Shown: positions 1 through 9,636, numbered from the stretch's first letter. The stretch: 64,000 nucleotides of DNA from Mesorhizobium sp. B2-1-8 (GCF_006442545.2 NZ_CP083952.1:248001-312000), one strand, 5' to 3'. Numbers and translations: made by a program. Notes: generated from the letters alone by a model not told the origin.

Positions 1-1634
1 ATGGCAGCCGGCGTTCTGGCAACCTTGAGATCTGGCTCGCCCGGCTTGTCTTCCTTCATCGGTTTGCCGCCGATGGTGGGCAGGTAACCGAGGAATTTGA
101 GGCCGACGCGGTCGCGCACCTCCTCGCCGGTCCTGAAGAACCGTTCGTTGAACTCGTTGAGGCCGCCGAAGCCGGCGCCCATCAGAACGCCGAGCACCAG
201 CGAAAGACCGAGCACGACCATGGTGCGGGGGCTCGAGGCGGCAAGCGGCGTCGACGCGTCCGAGATGATGCGGATCTTGCCGACAGGGAAGGATTGCTGC
301 TGCGCGGCTTCCTCATAACGGCCGAGGAAAGTCTGGTAGAGCGTCGTCAGCGCCGTCGCCTTCTGGTCGAGTTCACGCAGCTTGACTTGCGACTGGTTGT
401 CGATGGAGCTCTTGCCTTGTGCGGCAGCGACATTGGCCCTGAGCGCCGTCTCGCGCGCCAGAGCCACCTCATACTCGTTGCGGTAACTTTCGGTGAGTTG
501 CTTCAGCTCGCCGAATATCTGGGCCGAAATGTCTGCCTTTTCCTTGGCGAGCGCCACGGCTTGGGGATGCTGGGCGCCGAAATTCGCCTCGACATCCTGC
601 TGCCGTTTGGCGACCGCGAGATAGCGTGTCTTCAGCGCCGCGATGACCGAGCTGCTTGGCTGGTCGCTCGATATTGCGGCGTCCTTGAAAGCGTTGTCCG
701 AGCCGCTGTCGACGATCGACTTGTACTGCTGGTAGCGGGCGCTGGCACGTGCCGTGTCGGCCTGCGCCACGATGAGCTGCGCGTTCAGGTCGGCAAGCTG
801 CTTGTCGCTCATCAGCTGGCCGTCGCTGTTGGCGGAAAGACCATGCTCGGCCCTGAATTTCTCGACCGCGAGCGATGCCTGCCGCGAGCTTTCGCGCAGT
901 TCGGTCAGCCGGCCCTGCAGCCAGACCGCCGCGCGCTCGGTGGCATCGAAGCTGGCATCGAGCTGGTCGGCGAGATAGGCGTCGGCATAGGCCTTGGTGA
1001 TGGCTTTCGCCAAACCCGGATCCGTCGCCTGGTAGCCAAGCGCGATGACGTAGCTTCGCCCGACGCGATCGGCTCGGATCTCGTTCTGCAGCTTGAGGAT
1101 CGCATAGTCGCGTCGCGACGTGGCGATCAGCGCATCGCGCGTGGCGGGGTCGAGCTTGGAGATATCGCCGACACCCGGCATGACCGGGCTCGGACGGACA
1201 TACTGGATCAGACCGCGGACCAAGCCGACGCCTTGGGCAAGGGCCGACTGCGGCGGGTTCATGAACGCGTCGTTCTGGTCGAGTTTCAGCTTGTCGACGA
1301 CCACGGCGGCAAGCCGCGTCGAGGTCAGGATTTCGATCTGGCTGAGGATGGCGGAATCGGTCTGCATGGTTGTCGACGCCGCCGAGATGTCGTCGACGAT
1401 CTTGTTCAGCCCCTCGTCGATCAGCACGCTGGCGACCGACTGGTATTTGGGCGGCGTCGTCTGCAGATAGAGCAAGCCCAGGAAAAGACCGATGATGGCG
1501 CACACGCCAACCACCTTGGCCTGCCGCGCGGCCATGCCAAGCAGCCGCTCCACGTCGATGAAGTCTTCGCCGTTTCCTGCGTCCGGATTCGGCAATGGCA
1601 TCCTCTTGTCGAGAGGAAAGTTGGCATAATTCAT
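1..1634 (-). CDS. exoP: ExoP/GumC-like polysaccharide chain-length determinant (partial)
   Basis: Inner-membrane Wzz-type co-polymerase that sets EPS chain length with the ExoQ polymerase and ExoF channel. Translating back from the ATG at 1632-1634 gives about 544 residues and the frame is still open at base 1, so the 3' end lies outside the window. A first membrane segment (VVGVCAIIGLFLGLLYL) sits near residue 45, a long periplasmic coiled-coil region follows, and a second segment (TMVVLGLSLVLGVLMG) sits near residue 470, followed by the cytoplasmic linker NEFNERFFRTGEEVRDR. That layout is typical of ExoP-type proteins whose C-terminal BY-kinase domain would be off the edge; I cannot see the kinase. 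It heads the exoP-N-O-M-A-L block, which supports the symbol. Confidence 0.85.
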   Translation of the reverse strand, partial: MNYANFPLDKRMPLPNPDAGNGEDFIDVERLLGMAARQAKVVGVCAIIGLFLGLLYLQTTPPKYQSVASVLIDEGLNKIVDDISAASTTMQTDSAILSQIEILTSTRLAAVVVDKLKLDQNDAFMNPPQSALAQGVGLVRGLIQYVRPSPVMPGVGDISKLDPATRDALIATSRRDYAILKLQNEIRADRVGRSYVIALGYQATDPGLAKAITKAYADAYLADQLDASFDATERAAVWLQGRLTELRESSRQASLAVEKFRAEHGLSANSDGQLMSDKQLADLNAQLIVAQADTARASARYQQYKSIVDSGSDNAFKDAAISSDQPSSSVIAALKTRYLAVAKRQQDVEANFGAQHPQAVALAKEKADISAQIFGELKQLTESYRNEYEVALARETALRANVAAAQGKSSIDNQSQVKLRELDQKATALTTLYQTFLGRYEEAAQQQSFPVGKIRIISDASTPLAASSPRTMVVLGLSLVLGVLMGAGFGGLNEFNERFFRTGEEVRDRVGLKFLGYLPTIGGKPMKEDKPGEPDLKVARTPAA

Positions 1635-1782
1635 CTTCGGTCCAATTCTGACTTGTCTCGCTCGCAGGCCCCGGGAAGATCGGGAGCATTGGCGGGCGCG
1701 ACACACACTTGGTGCCGGATGGCGCGGAGCCGGCCGGCCCCTCCGCCGTCAGCCGCCCGACAATGCTCCCGAAAGATGGGCA

Positions 1783-2679
1783 TTATGCGGCTTCTTCCTG
1801 GCGTTCATGCGTCCGGACGAACTCCCGGAGCATCTCGAAGACCGGGCCCTTCATGTCGTCGCGCGCCAGCGCGAAGGCGACATTGGCCTGGATGAACCCT
1901 TCCTTGGAACCGCAGTCGAACATGCGGCCCTTGAAAGGCTGGGCAAAGAATGGCTGCTCCTGCGACAGGCGGACCATGGCGTCGGTCAGCTGGATTTCAT
2001 TGCCGGCGCCGCGTTGCTGGTTGCCCAGAAGCTGGAAAATCTCGGGCTGCAGGATGTAGCGGCCGTTGATGTAGAAGTTCGACGGCGCGTTGGCCGGCGC
2101 AGGCTTTTCGACCATGGCCGTCACCTCGAAGCCGCCGCCAATGTCGGCGCCACGGCCGACGATGCCGTATTTGTTGGTCTCGCTTGGGTCGCAGCGCTCG
2201 ACGGCGATGACGTTGCCGCCGGTCTCGGCATACAGGTCGGTGATCTCGGCCAGGCATCCGCGCCCGCCGAAGGAGACCATGTCGGGCAAAAGCAGGGCGA
2301 AGGGCTCGTTGCCGATGACCTCGCGCGCGCACCAGACGGCATGGCCGAGGCCTTGCGGCGATTGCTGGCGGATGAAGGAGGTGGCGCCGGCCACCGGAAG
2401 CAGGCTTTCCAGCGACTGCAGTTGCGCCTTCTTGCCAGTCTGCTCCAGGGTTCCGATCAGTTCGGGATGGAGGTCGAAATAGTCCTCGATGACCGCCTTG
2501 TTGCGGCCGGTGACGAAAACGATGTGCTCGATGCCGGCCTCGAAGGCCTCGTCCACCGCATATTGCACGACGGGCCTGTCGACGACGGGAAGCATTTCCT
2601 TCGGCATCGACTTGGTCGCCGGCAGGAACCGTGTTCCAAGCCCCGCCACCGGTATCACGGCCTTCCTGATTTTCTTCAT
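1783..2679 (-). CDS. exoN: UTP-glucose-1-phosphate uridylyltransferase
   Basis: Makes UDP-glucose from UTP and glucose-1-phosphate, the donor for EPS glucose residues and the substrate of the UDP-glucose dehydrogenase at 17358. The 298 residues match the GalU family length. The N terminus carries the nucleotide-binding motif [17 protein letters not shown] with KEMLP just after it, then [13 protein letters not shown]. The start ATG at 2679 is preceded by an AGAAGGA ribosome site. It lies between exoP and exoO as in the Sinorhizobium succinoglycan cluster, so exoN is the better name; galU is the general one. Confidence 0.93.
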   Translation of the reverse strand: MKKIRKAVIPVAGLGTRFLPATKSMPKEMLPVVDRPVVQYAVDEAFEAGIEHIVFVTGRNKAVIEDYFDLHPELIGTLEQTGKKAQLQSLESLLPVAGATSFIRQQSPQGLGHAVWCAREVIGNEPFALLLPDMVSFGGRGCLAEITDLYAETGGNVIAVERCDPSETNKYGIVGRGADIGGGFEVTAMVEKPAPANAPSNFYINGRYILQPEIFQLLGNQQRGAGNEIQLTDAMVRLSQEQPFFAQPFKGRMFDCGSKEGFIQANVAFALARDDMKGPVFEMLREFVRTHERQEEAA

Positions 2680-2753
2680 CGCAAATTCCTTCTGAGGAGA
2701 TCGACTTCAGTCCATTCACAGGCCACGAAAAATCCCTCCATGTGCCTGCATCT

Positions 2754-3722
2754 TCACCTCCCCACCCCCACGGCAAACTGTGCCGCTACTCTTCGCAACC
2801 GCACGGCGATCGGCATGCCCATATGCCTGACCGCCGCCGGGTCGCTGAGCGCCGTCCGGATCGCCTTGAACGGGGACCGCGCCTTGATGTGCTGGACCAT
2901 CGCCAGGAACGAGGCCGCCTTGCGCAGGCTGCGGCCGCGCCGGGCGAAGGCTGCCTGGGCCGCCTCGTCCATCCGATGGGTTTGAGCGAATTCGGCATCC
3001 GCCTTGCGCATCGCCTCGACATGATGAGGCTCGAGCACGCGCGAGATGGAACCGCCGCGGATATGATAGGCATAGCCGATATCGGGCTCGACCACGCATC
3101 TGCCACCAACGGCCAGGGCTTCGGCAAACAGGATGTAGTCCTCGCCGATCCTCAGTTTCTCGTCATAGCGCAGCCGGTTTTCGTCGAGGAAACTGCGCAG
3201 GAAGATCGGCTTGAGGTAGCCGAGATTGAATTTCGATTCGAAGACGACATTGCCGGCGATGTAGGTGGCCAGCGAAATCTCGCGCAGGTCTTCCAGATAC
3301 TGGCGCGGGAACATCGCGTCCTCGACCACGCCGTCCTCGCGGACGACCTGGAGATTGTCGACAGCGATCTGGGCCTTCGCCTTTTCGGCGCGGCCGATCA
3401 TGGCGGCGATGCGGCCGGGAAAGACGGCGTCGTCGGAATCGAGAACCGCGATCCACCTGCCGCGGGCGGCGTCGAGCCCGGCATTCCTGGCCCCTCCGGG
3501 ACCCCTGTTCTTTTCCAGCGCCACGACGCGCACGATGTGTTCGGGATAGGCCCGCGCCACATCGAGTGTGCCGTCACGCGACTTGTCGTCGACGACGATG
3601 ATCTCGAGGCTGACACCCTTCTGGGCGATGGCGCTGGTGATCGCCCGATCGAGGGTTGCCTCGGCATTGAAGGCGGCAATCACAAAAGAAACATCGGGGA
3701 CGAAGGCAATATCAGGCTGCAC
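2754..3722 (-). CDS. exoO: GT2 glycosyltransferase, ExoO-like
   Basis: Cytoplasmic family 2 glycosyltransferase that adds a sugar to the lipid-linked EPS repeat unit. The N terminus has the GT2 fold start VSFVIAAFNAEATLDRA, then IIVVDDKSRDGT and the DxD region AVLDSDDAVFPGR near residue 90; a conserved RIGEDY follows near residue 200. I chose a GTG start at 3722, because a GGAGG lies six bases upstream and the exoM stop at 3712 falls just inside, giving an 11-base overlap and translational coupling. Length about 322 residues. ExoO of S. meliloti acts late in assembly of the octasaccharide; the exact sugar here is unknown. Confidence 0.88.
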   Translation of the reverse strand: MQPDIAFVPDVSFVIAAFNAEATLDRAITSAIAQKGVSLEIIVVDDKSRDGTLDVARAYPEHIVRVVALEKNRGPGGARNAGLDAARGRWIAVLDSDDAVFPGRIAAMIGRAEKAKAQIAVDNLQVVREDGVVEDAMFPRQYLEDLREISLATYIAGNVVFESKFNLGYLKPIFLRSFLDENRLRYDEKLRIGEDYILFAEALAVGGRCVVEPDIGYAYHIRGGSISRVLEPHHVEAMRKADAEFAQTHRMDEAAQAAFARRGRSLRKAASFLAMVQHIKARSPFKAIRTALSDPAAVRHMGMPIAVRLRRVAAQFAVGVGR

Positions 3723-4659
3723 GCTTGCCTCCTTCCCCTGCTGGCTGGCCGTAGAGGCGCAGTTCGCGGACACCGACAAGGCCGCTGACGACGCCGACAT
3801 GCATGATGCCGCGCAGTACGCTGCGGTTCCTGCGTATCGGGCTGGCGGCAACCGGAAGTGCGGCGGCGAAGCAATAAGCGGCCTTTGCCGCCGCAAGGCC
3901 GGCCTGCTTCGCCCGCGCGATGCCGCTGGCGTTGCGGCCCAGGAGGTGGCCGTGCGTCTGGCCGACCCGGAAACGGCGACGGCTGAGCCAGTCGAACGCG
4001 GCCCTGGCCCGCGGCACCGCCTCGTCCACCCATGCCTCCGGGGCAAAGGCGATCCGGCCGCCTGCCTTGTGCATCTGGTCGAAGAATTCGGTGTCCTCGC
4101 CGCCAGTCTGGCCGCGCGCCAGGCTGAAGCGACGGCCGCGCAGGCTGTCCGATCCCATGCGCAGCAGGACGTTGCAGGTGTAACCGGTGCGGATTTCGCC
4201 GCGCACGCGGACCGGCAAGGTGGAATGGAAATCGCCGCGGCGCATCCAGTCCGGCGCATCCGGGCGATAGAGCGCGCGTACCGGGCCGAGAACCGCGGCG
4301 GCGCCGCTCGTCTCGGCCGCCGCCACCAGTTCGGCGAGCCAGTGGGCGGTGGCGGTCTCGTCGTCGTCGATAAAGGCCAGGAAATCCGCCTCGCTGGCGT
4401 CGAGGCAAGCGTTGCGGGCAATCGAGATGTTACGCGCCGGGCAATGCCGGTAGCGGACCGGCAGCTTCAATTCCTGCGACAGCACCGTCACCAACTCCCT
4501 GGCGCTCGGCATGTCGTCATTGTCGGCGACGATGACGCCGACCTCGAAGCCGTCAGGCACGGCAAGAGCGGCGAGCGAGCGCAGCGTATCGGCCAGTTCC
4601 GGACGCCGGAACGTGCACACGCCGATGTCGATGCTGCGGCTCCTGGCCTCGACCGCCAT
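3712..4659 (-). CDS. exoM: GT2 glycosyltransferase, ExoM-like
   Basis: Family 2 glycosyltransferase of the ExoM type, which adds a glucose to the growing succinoglycan repeat in S. meliloti. Recognisable features are IDIGVCTFRRPELADTLRSL at the N terminus, RNISIARNACLD, the acidic cluster FLAFIDDDE, GDFHSTLPV, EIRTGYTCN and GQTGGEDTEFF. These follow the ExoM family very closely. The ATG at 4659 overlaps the exoA stop in an ATGA, so the two are translationally coupled. Predicted length is 315 residues, normal for the family. Confidence 0.92.
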   Translation of the reverse strand: MAVEARSRSIDIGVCTFRRPELADTLRSLAALAVPDGFEVGVIVADNDDMPSARELVTVLSQELKLPVRYRHCPARNISIARNACLDASEADFLAFIDDDETATAHWLAELVAAAETSGAAAVLGPVRALYRPDAPDWMRRGDFHSTLPVRVRGEIRTGYTCNVLLRMGSDSLRGRRFSLARGQTGGEDTEFFDQMHKAGGRIAFAPEAWVDEAVPRARAAFDWLSRRRFRVGQTHGHLLGRNASGIARAKQAGLAAAKAAYCFAAALPVAASPIRRNRSVLRGIMHVGVVSGLVGVRELRLYGQPAGEGGKRAA

Positions 4660-5648
4660 CACGCCGCCCTCCGCCGCGCGCCGAGGCCGAGAAGCTGCAG
4701 CCAGAAACCGACGGACCAGCCGAAATGCATCACCATAGCCGAGACGCCGGCAAGCGCGATGTCGGCATTGCGCTGGCCGATGGCCGTCACCAGGCCATAG
4801 CCCAGGCACACCGCCGCCCACAGCAACAGCGGCAGCGCCGCGATCCAGTGCACGAAGGAGAAGGCGGCCAGCAGAACCACCGGGAAGACCGCCAGCGGCA
4901 CCATCTGCCTAACCTTCGGGATCACGCGGTGTTTCAGCACATTCTTGGCCCGGCCACGGCCATAGCCGAGATACTGGAAATAGAGGCCGCGCAGCGAGGT
5001 GCGCGGATAGTAGACCATATGCGTCCTGCCGCTCATCCAGATTCTGTAGCCGGCCTGCCTCAGCCGATAGTCGAGTTCCGCATCCTCGTTGTGGCTGAAC
5101 GTCTCGTCATAGCCGCCGACGGCCTGGAAGGCCGAAATCCGCATCAGCGCGTGATGGCCGTGGTCGACCCATCCCCCGGCGGAGAGGTGGCGATGCTTGG
5201 AGCCGCCGGTGCCGAGCTTGGAGTTCTGCGCCGCCGCCACCGCTTTCTGCACGGTGCCGCTGCCGCTGGTCAGCATCGAAACCACGACCGAATCGGCGCC
5301 GGTGGCCGACGCCTCCTCGACCAGCCGGTCGCAATAGTCGTCGGGATAACCGCCATGGGCATCGATGCGGATCAGATATTGCGCGCCCTCGCCGAATTTG
5401 GCCACCGCCAGGTTGATCGCGGCACTCTGGATGCGCTTTTCATTGTGAAGCAGGATGATGCGCGGATCGTTCCTCTGGCGCTCGCCGACGATGGCCAGCG
5501 TACCGTCGGTGCTGCCGCCGTCGGCAACGACGATCCGCGCGCCAAGCCGTTCCGCCGCCGGGCAGAGCCGGTCGAGCAGCGCACCGATATGGGTTGCCTC
5601 GTTGAGACATGGGATCACGATCAGGCTGGGGGCAAGCGCTTGCGTCAT
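4659..5648 (-). CDS. exoA: GT2 glycosyltransferase, ExoA-like
   Basis: Membrane-attached family 2 glycosyltransferase; ExoA of S. meliloti adds the first glucose (beta-1,3) to the lipid-linked galactose. The protein opens with SLIVIPCLNEATHIGALLD, then VVADGGSTDGT and LIRIDAHGGYP, and carries SHNEDAELDYRLRQAG, the acceptor-side ED motif. The C-terminal third contains three hydrophobic segments (roughly residues 240-325), as in ExoA. Length 329. The ATG at 5648 lies 15 bases after the exoL stop, within the exoL-A-M-O run. Confidence 0.9.
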   Translation of the reverse strand: MTQALAPSLIVIPCLNEATHIGALLDRLCPAAERLGARIVVADGGSTDGTLAIVGERQRNDPRIILLHNEKRIQSAAINLAVAKFGEGAQYLIRIDAHGGYPDDYCDRLVEEASATGADSVVVSMLTSGSGTVQKAVAAAQNSKLGTGGSKHRHLSAGGWVDHGHHALMRISAFQAVGGYDETFSHNEDAELDYRLRQAGYRIWMSGRTHMVYYPRTSLRGLYFQYLGYGRGRAKNVLKHRVIPKVRQMVPLAVFPVVLLAAFSFVHWIAALPLLLWAAVCLGYGLVTAIGQRNADIALAGVSAMVMHFGWSVGFWLQLLGLGARRRAA

Positions 5649-5663
5649 CGGGCGATGTCCATC

Positions 5664-6836
5664 CTATGCCAAGGCCTCAGTCGCGACGGGTTCGCGCACG
5701 GTGGTCAGCCGGCGCAGTTTTTCGACCAGGGCGCTGCAATCGCTGCGATCGTAGCTCCACATCCTCGGATTGTGCGCCAGCACGCGCGCCTTCAGCCTGC
5801 CGAAGCGGTGCTGTTCCATCCTGCCAAGTGCGGTTTCGAGCGCCTCGGGCGTGGCCTGCGGCAACAAAACGCCGATATCCCGCTGCCGCAGGAACCGTCC
5901 GGTCTCGGTGTTGTCCATCGAGATCGGCACCGCGCCGAAGCGGCAGCCTTCATAAAGGCGGTTGGGCAGCAGCCATTCGGAGTTCTGTCCCTCCTCGAAG
6001 AAATCGATCGCCCAGGAGAAATGGACGTCCTGATAGATCGCCGCCATGTCCTCCGGGTTGCGATACGGCCCGCAAAACGACAGGTAAGGTTCGGCATCGA
6101 CGAAGGCATGGAAATCCGGAAATTCGGAAAGTGCCGGACGGCCGCGCAGCACGATCTCGAATCGACCCTCCATGCGGCGCGTGAAACCGGCCAGCAGTTC
6201 GAGCGAGCGGCGGCACCGAAGCGCCCCGAACCAGCCGATCCGCCATGGCGGGGCGACAGGTCCTTCCACCGCCTCGCGTTCACCAGGCAGAACAGCCGCT
6301 GCCTCGAAATACTTGTTCTCGATCAGTTCCACCGGTGCCGCGACCTGGCGGAACGGCTTGAAATAATTGGCGATGAAGGCCGGCGAACTCGTCACCAGCA
6401 GCTTCACATCCCGCGCCAGATGGCGCTCGGTGGCGCGCAGCGTCTTGCCCAGGGCATCGTCGCGGAGCACCAGGCGGTGAATGTCCAGGCATTCATAGAC
6501 GATCGGGACAGCGGCGCCGAAAGCCGACCTTGCACGGCGGGCCAGCGCCAGCATTTCCAGATTGCGCGCGATGATGAGATCGGGCCTCGGCGTGCCCCTC
6601 AGCTTCGTGCGAAGCGAAACCGCCGCCTTCGCCACCGCCGCCAGGCGGTGGGAGAATCGGCCGTCGCGCGTCGCGCCAAGGTCGATCGGCCGCAATCCTT
6701 CAACGTCGGCAATCGGATTCGCGGTGCGGCGGAAGCCCGCCAGGGTGACCTTGGCGCCACCTGCCCTGAGCATCGTGGTCCGCCGGCGAACCGCCGGGTC
6801 GGAAACATCGTGCACCAGGTACAAGACATGCAGCAT
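5664..6836 (-). CDS. exoL: Glycosyltransferase, ExoL-like
   Basis: Glycosyltransferase of the GT-B type, about 390 residues, in the exoL position directly upstream of exoA. The start MLHVLYLVHDVSDPAVRRR with RAGGAKVTLAGFRR resembles ExoL proteins. A C-terminal donor-site region ILLPNRLYEGCRFGAVPIS-like (NRLYEGCRFGAVPI) fits a retaining GT-B enzyme. The ATG at 6836 is chosen because family similarity starts there; a longer frame reaches back to 6902 but runs through the TGC-box promoter. Two TGC-type boxes lie about 50 bases upstream. ExoL naming rests on position and N-terminal resemblance. Confidence 0.75.
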   Translation of the reverse strand: MLHVLYLVHDVSDPAVRRRTTMLRAGGAKVTLAGFRRTANPIADVEGLRPIDLGATRDGRFSHRLAAVAKAAVSLRTKLRGTPRPDLIIARNLEMLALARRARSAFGAAVPIVYECLDIHRLVLRDDALGKTLRATERHLARDVKLLVTSSPAFIANYFKPFRQVAAPVELIENKYFEAAAVLPGEREAVEGPVAPPWRIGWFGALRCRRSLELLAGFTRRMEGRFEIVLRGRPALSEFPDFHAFVDAEPYLSFCGPYRNPEDMAAIYQDVHFSWAIDFFEEGQNSEWLLPNRLYEGCRFGAVPISMDNTETGRFLRQRDIGVLLPQATPEALETALGRMEQHRFGRLKARVLAHNPRMWSYDRSDCSALVEKLRRLTTVREPVATEALA

Positions 6837-6885
6837 GAAAACTCGATCGCTGTTGGCCCACCCGAAGGGAAGCCTAGTACAGCTC

Positions 6886-6921
6886 TTGCTGCATCGCAAC
6901 ATTTTTGGTGCGGCGTAGCAA
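6886..6921. promoter_or_regulatory. TGC-box pair upstream of exoL
   Basis: TTGCTGCATCGCAACA at 6886-6901 is followed at once by TTGGTGCGGCGTAGCAA at 6905-6921. Both have the TGC-N3-GCA or near-TGC/GCA layout seen at other promoters in this window. The pair sits about 50 bases upstream of the exoL start on the minus strand; a degenerate third copy (TACCGCACCGCACAA) lies near 6935-6949. Confidence 0.65.
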
Positions 6922-7135
6922 AATCGCCATCTCTACCGCACCGCACAAAACACATGATCCAATTTTTTGACAGCGCTGGCGCGCCCATACAATCGAACCA
7001 TCGGAGGCGACATGGCCTGCCGCGCCCGGAAATCGGGGCGTTTCGCTTGCAAAGCCGGCAAAATGACGATCACATCAGGCCAAATCGCTCCCACCCGGCA
7101 AAAGAGCTAACAGTTAATCAATTGCTAAAATCATA

Positions 7136-7148
7136 TTGCACCGCAACA
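7136..7148. promoter_or_regulatory. TGC box upstream of the GT4 gene
   Basis: TTGCACCGCAACA, with the TTGC-N3-GCAA palindrome core, lies in the divergent region about 160 bases upstream of the plus-strand GT4 start. It is followed by an A-tract, as at several of the other copies. Confidence 0.6.
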
Positions 7149-7306
7149 AAAAATGGTGTTGAATTCTTGTCAGGGAAGTTGGGCCTCGAGGTTGGCCAGG
7201 GATCCGCTGGCTGCATTCTGTTGCAGCGCGGCAGCATGCTTTTCTGCATCTTTGGAATAGCTTGCGAATATCCCCGATGCCGCTGCTTGAAGACGAGTGG
7301 TTCCGT

Positions 7307-8593
7307 ATGGGCAAATCTCTTCGCATCGCCGTCTATGACGACAAGTATCCGACCAGCTTCGTTACGCCGCGAGCGTCCAGGCATACGATCCTGCGACAGC
7401 GATTTCTGCCATTGAATCTGGTCTCGTCCAAGCTGGAAGGCGTGACGCTGATCGAGCCTGCCTTCTCTGTCGACATGGTGCATGCATTTAACCGGATACC
7501 GATCAATTCATCCAAGTACATCATGTCGTTTGAATCCCATTTGCCGCGACAGTTTGCCCTTCGCAAACGCGGGTTGATGGCCCGCTATCTCAGGTCGCGA
7601 ATTGCCAGCACAAGCTGCCGTCGCATCATCGCACTCTCGCATTTTGCCCGCAGAAGTTTTCTGGCCCAGCACAGCGACAATCCGGAAGTCGGCCTCCTGA
7701 TGGAGAAGCTGTTGGTCCGCCACCCGAACGTCGTGGTGCCGGCGACGGAAGACGCGATGTCCGAAAACAGCGCCGAGGAACTGGTGCTGACATTTGTCGG
7801 CGCTCACTTTGGCCGCAAGGGCGGATGCGTTGCGGTCAAGATCGCCGAAAAAGCCATCCAGCAGAAATTGCCAATTCGGGTGAACGTTGTCTCAAGTCTC
7901 CAGGTTGGCGGCCATATATGGACGGATCCGACAAGTCCGGGATTCTTCGACCCCTATATCAAGCTGCTCGAACTGAGAAACGTCCAGCATTACGGGGTGT
8001 TGCCTAACCAATCGGTCCGACAATTGCTGCGCAACTCGCATTTCGGCATCCTCGCCACGTTTGGCGACACTTTCGGCTATTCAGCGCTGGAATCGATGTC
8101 AGAGCACACCCCTGTTCTTGGAACAAAGGTCTGCGCCTTGCCGGAATTCCTCGAGGACGGCATCAACGGGATTGCCTTGCCTGTCAGGCTCGACGACATC
8201 GGCGATTGGTGGAGTCCGGGATACGACTCGCGGGGGGAGGCGAAGTATGCCGAATATTTCCGTGATGAGGTCGAACGGCTCGCCAGTTTGGCCATCGACC
8301 GATTGAAGCCGTATATTGGGCAACCCGCCTTGATGGCGCCGCTCCGGCGCGATGCCCGCAGGACCGCGGAGACCATGTTCGGGGCAGAACCCGCAGGCGC
8401 GTTTCTCGATGCGCTTTACGATCGTGTCGCATTGGAAAGAGTGCGCGAGCCTGTGCAACTCGATCCTGCCCTCGATGTTGCGTCTCCCCAGTGCTTGCAG
8501 CTTGAAAGCGTTCGACTCGGTCCATCGCAGTTTGAACCTGGCGGGCAAAATACAGTGGGACGGACCCACCCCCCGATTGCCTCCGCGGCTTGA
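7307..8593 (+). CDS. GT4 family glycosyltransferase
   Basis: Predicted EPS glycosyltransferase of the GT-B/GT4 type, about 428 residues. The middle shows LVLTFVGAHFGRKGG, then GVLPNQSVRQLLRNSHFGIL and FGYSALESMSEHTPVLGT, which match the C-terminal UDP-sugar domain with its conserved acidic residue (ALE). The N terminus from MGKSLRIAVYDDKYPTS is chosen; an ATG at 7277 is an alternative. No counterpart is known to me between exoL and exoK in S. meliloti, so it probably changes the repeat unit. Substrate unknown. Confidence 0.75.
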   Translation: MGKSLRIAVYDDKYPTSFVTPRASRHTILRQRFLPLNLVSSKLEGVTLIEPAFSVDMVHAFNRIPINSSKYIMSFESHLPRQFALRKRGLMARYLRSRIASTSCRRIIALSHFARRSFLAQHSDNPEVGLLMEKLLVRHPNVVVPATEDAMSENSAEELVLTFVGAHFGRKGGCVAVKIAEKAIQQKLPIRVNVVSSLQVGGHIWTDPTSPGFFDPYIKLLELRNVQHYGVLPNQSVRQLLRNSHFGILATFGDTFGYSALESMSEHTPVLGTKVCALPEFLEDGINGIALPVRLDDIGDWWSPGYDSRGEAKYAEYFRDEVERLASLAIDRLKPYIGQPALMAPLRRDARRTAETMFGAEPAGAFLDALYDRVALERVREPVQLDPALDVASPQCLQLESVRLGPSQFEPGGQNTVGRTHPPIASAA

Positions 8594-8666
8594 GCGCCTC
8601 TCCAGGAGTTGCAGCGCTGCTCTTGGCCTGCGCCCGCCGGCAATCTCCTGACACGAAAGGCCTTTT

Positions 8667-8700
8667 TCTGCATTGCAATATTTTTGATGCAATGCAGCAA
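8667..8700. promoter_or_regulatory. Inverted TGC-box pair upstream of the GH16 gene
   Basis: TTCTGCATTGCAATA at 8667-8680 and TTGATGCAATGCAGCAA at 8684-8700 are near-perfect inverted copies of the same TGC-N3-GCA element. They lie about 138 bases before the GH16 start. Confidence 0.65.
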
Positions 8701-8837
8701 AAAATCGCCTTATCATTGGTGTATGGCTCAATCACCGAAGTGGCGCCCATGCCACTGGAACGCCACGGCCGCGTCGAACGGCCGGCTTTGGCATCGTCGC
8801 CGCTGACAAGGTCAAGGCGACCCAATGGAGGCTAGCG

Positions 8838-9632
8838 ATGAATTCCACACGCAGACAATTCCTCACGCTTCTGGCGGCCTCCTCCGCCATGCAATGGGTC
8901 GCCGGCCATGCATTGGCCGAGAGCGCCACGGCGGGAAGCGGGAATGTTGCCCTCGACAAGCTTCCCGACTGGTCGGGTGTCAAGCTGCAACTTTGGAAAT
9001 ACAACAATCCCTTCGTGCCGTCGCAGTGGAGCGAACCCAAGCTTGGAGGTTACGACTGGAAAGCCGCTAACGTCAAAATCGTCGACGGCGCGCTTCAGCT
9101 TACCGTCAGCGAGAAGGCGTCCGCAGAGGTAATGTCTGGCGCCAACTCAGCTTCCTCATCGGCAAAATGGGAAGTGGACGTAACGCTTCCCACGATGAAG
9201 CCAGGGCTAATCGCGGCGCCGCTTTGGATTTTCAACGACAAGGCCCATGAGGAAGTCGACTTTGAGATCGTCGGCACCAAGGGGATGCAGATTACTGTCT
9301 GGGCGAACGTCGACAACAAGCACAAGACCGTTTGGGTCAAATTGATCCAGCCTGGCGACCTCTCGGGCAAACGATATCGCCTCGGCATGCAATATGAGGC
9401 GGGGAAAAGAGTTGCCTTCTTCATCGACGGTAAGGAAGTGGCCGTCGTAACGCCGGCCGACACCCCCGGCGGAGCGTTTCCGAACAAGCCCATGCAGCCG
9501 TATTTCGACCTGTGGGTGGCGGCAGGCGCGACCATGGATCCGCGCTGGGCCGGCAAATGGGAGCCAATGGCCACCTCGGAGAGACTGGTCATGACACTCC
9601 ACGGATACAAGCGCAGTAACGTCGGTCAATGA
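8838..9632 (+). CDS. GH16 endo-beta-glycanase, ExoK position, Tat-type signal
   Basis: Secreted glycoside hydrolase of family 16, likely trimming or depolymerising the EPS. The catalytic signature EVDFE (nucleophile and acid/base glutamates) is near residue 138 in HEEVDFEIVGTKG. The N terminus STRRQFLTLLAASSA is a twin-arginine style signal, with likely cleavage after GHALA near residue 27. Length 264. It occupies the exoK slot between exoL and an exoH-like acyltransferase, but a second GH16 at 18739 looks closer to classical ExoK, so I give no symbol. Preceded by an inverted TGC-box pair. Confidence 0.85.
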   Translation: MNSTRRQFLTLLAASSAMQWVAGHALAESATAGSGNVALDKLPDWSGVKLQLWKYNNPFVPSQWSEPKLGGYDWKAANVKIVDGALQLTVSEKASAEVMSGANSASSSAKWEVDVTLPTMKPGLIAAPLWIFNDKAHEEVDFEIVGTKGMQITVWANVDNKHKTVWVKLIQPGDLSGKRYRLGMQYEAGKRVAFFIDGKEVAVVTPADTPGGAFPNKPMQPYFDLWVAAGATMDPRWAGKWEPMATSERLVMTLHGYKRSNVGQ

Positions 9633-9636
9633 GCTG

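Larger units (their letters stand above)
6837..7306. promoter_or_regulatory. Divergent intergenic promoter region between exoL and a GT4 gene
   Basis: About 470 bases without a convincing gene, between divergently transcribed exoL and the GT4 gene at 7307. It holds the palindromic TGC boxes listed separately near 6886-6949 and 7136-7148, and a further inverted repeat GCTGCA-N6-TGCAGC at 7211-7228. The sequence is clearly more AT-rich than the flanking genes. Promoter elements themselves were not resolved. Confidence 0.6.

Noticed and set aside
469..1704. A 411-codon minus-strand frame
   Set aside because: Arginine-rich shadow of exoP in another frame; the exoP frame carries the membrane segments and motifs.
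294..1895. A 533-codon plus-strand frame
   Set aside because: Antisense to exoP, low-complexity composition, no domain.
4725..7415. An open frame of 896 codons on the plus strand
   Set aside because: It lies antisense to exoA and exoL, has no family motif, and is explained by high GC (few stop codons).
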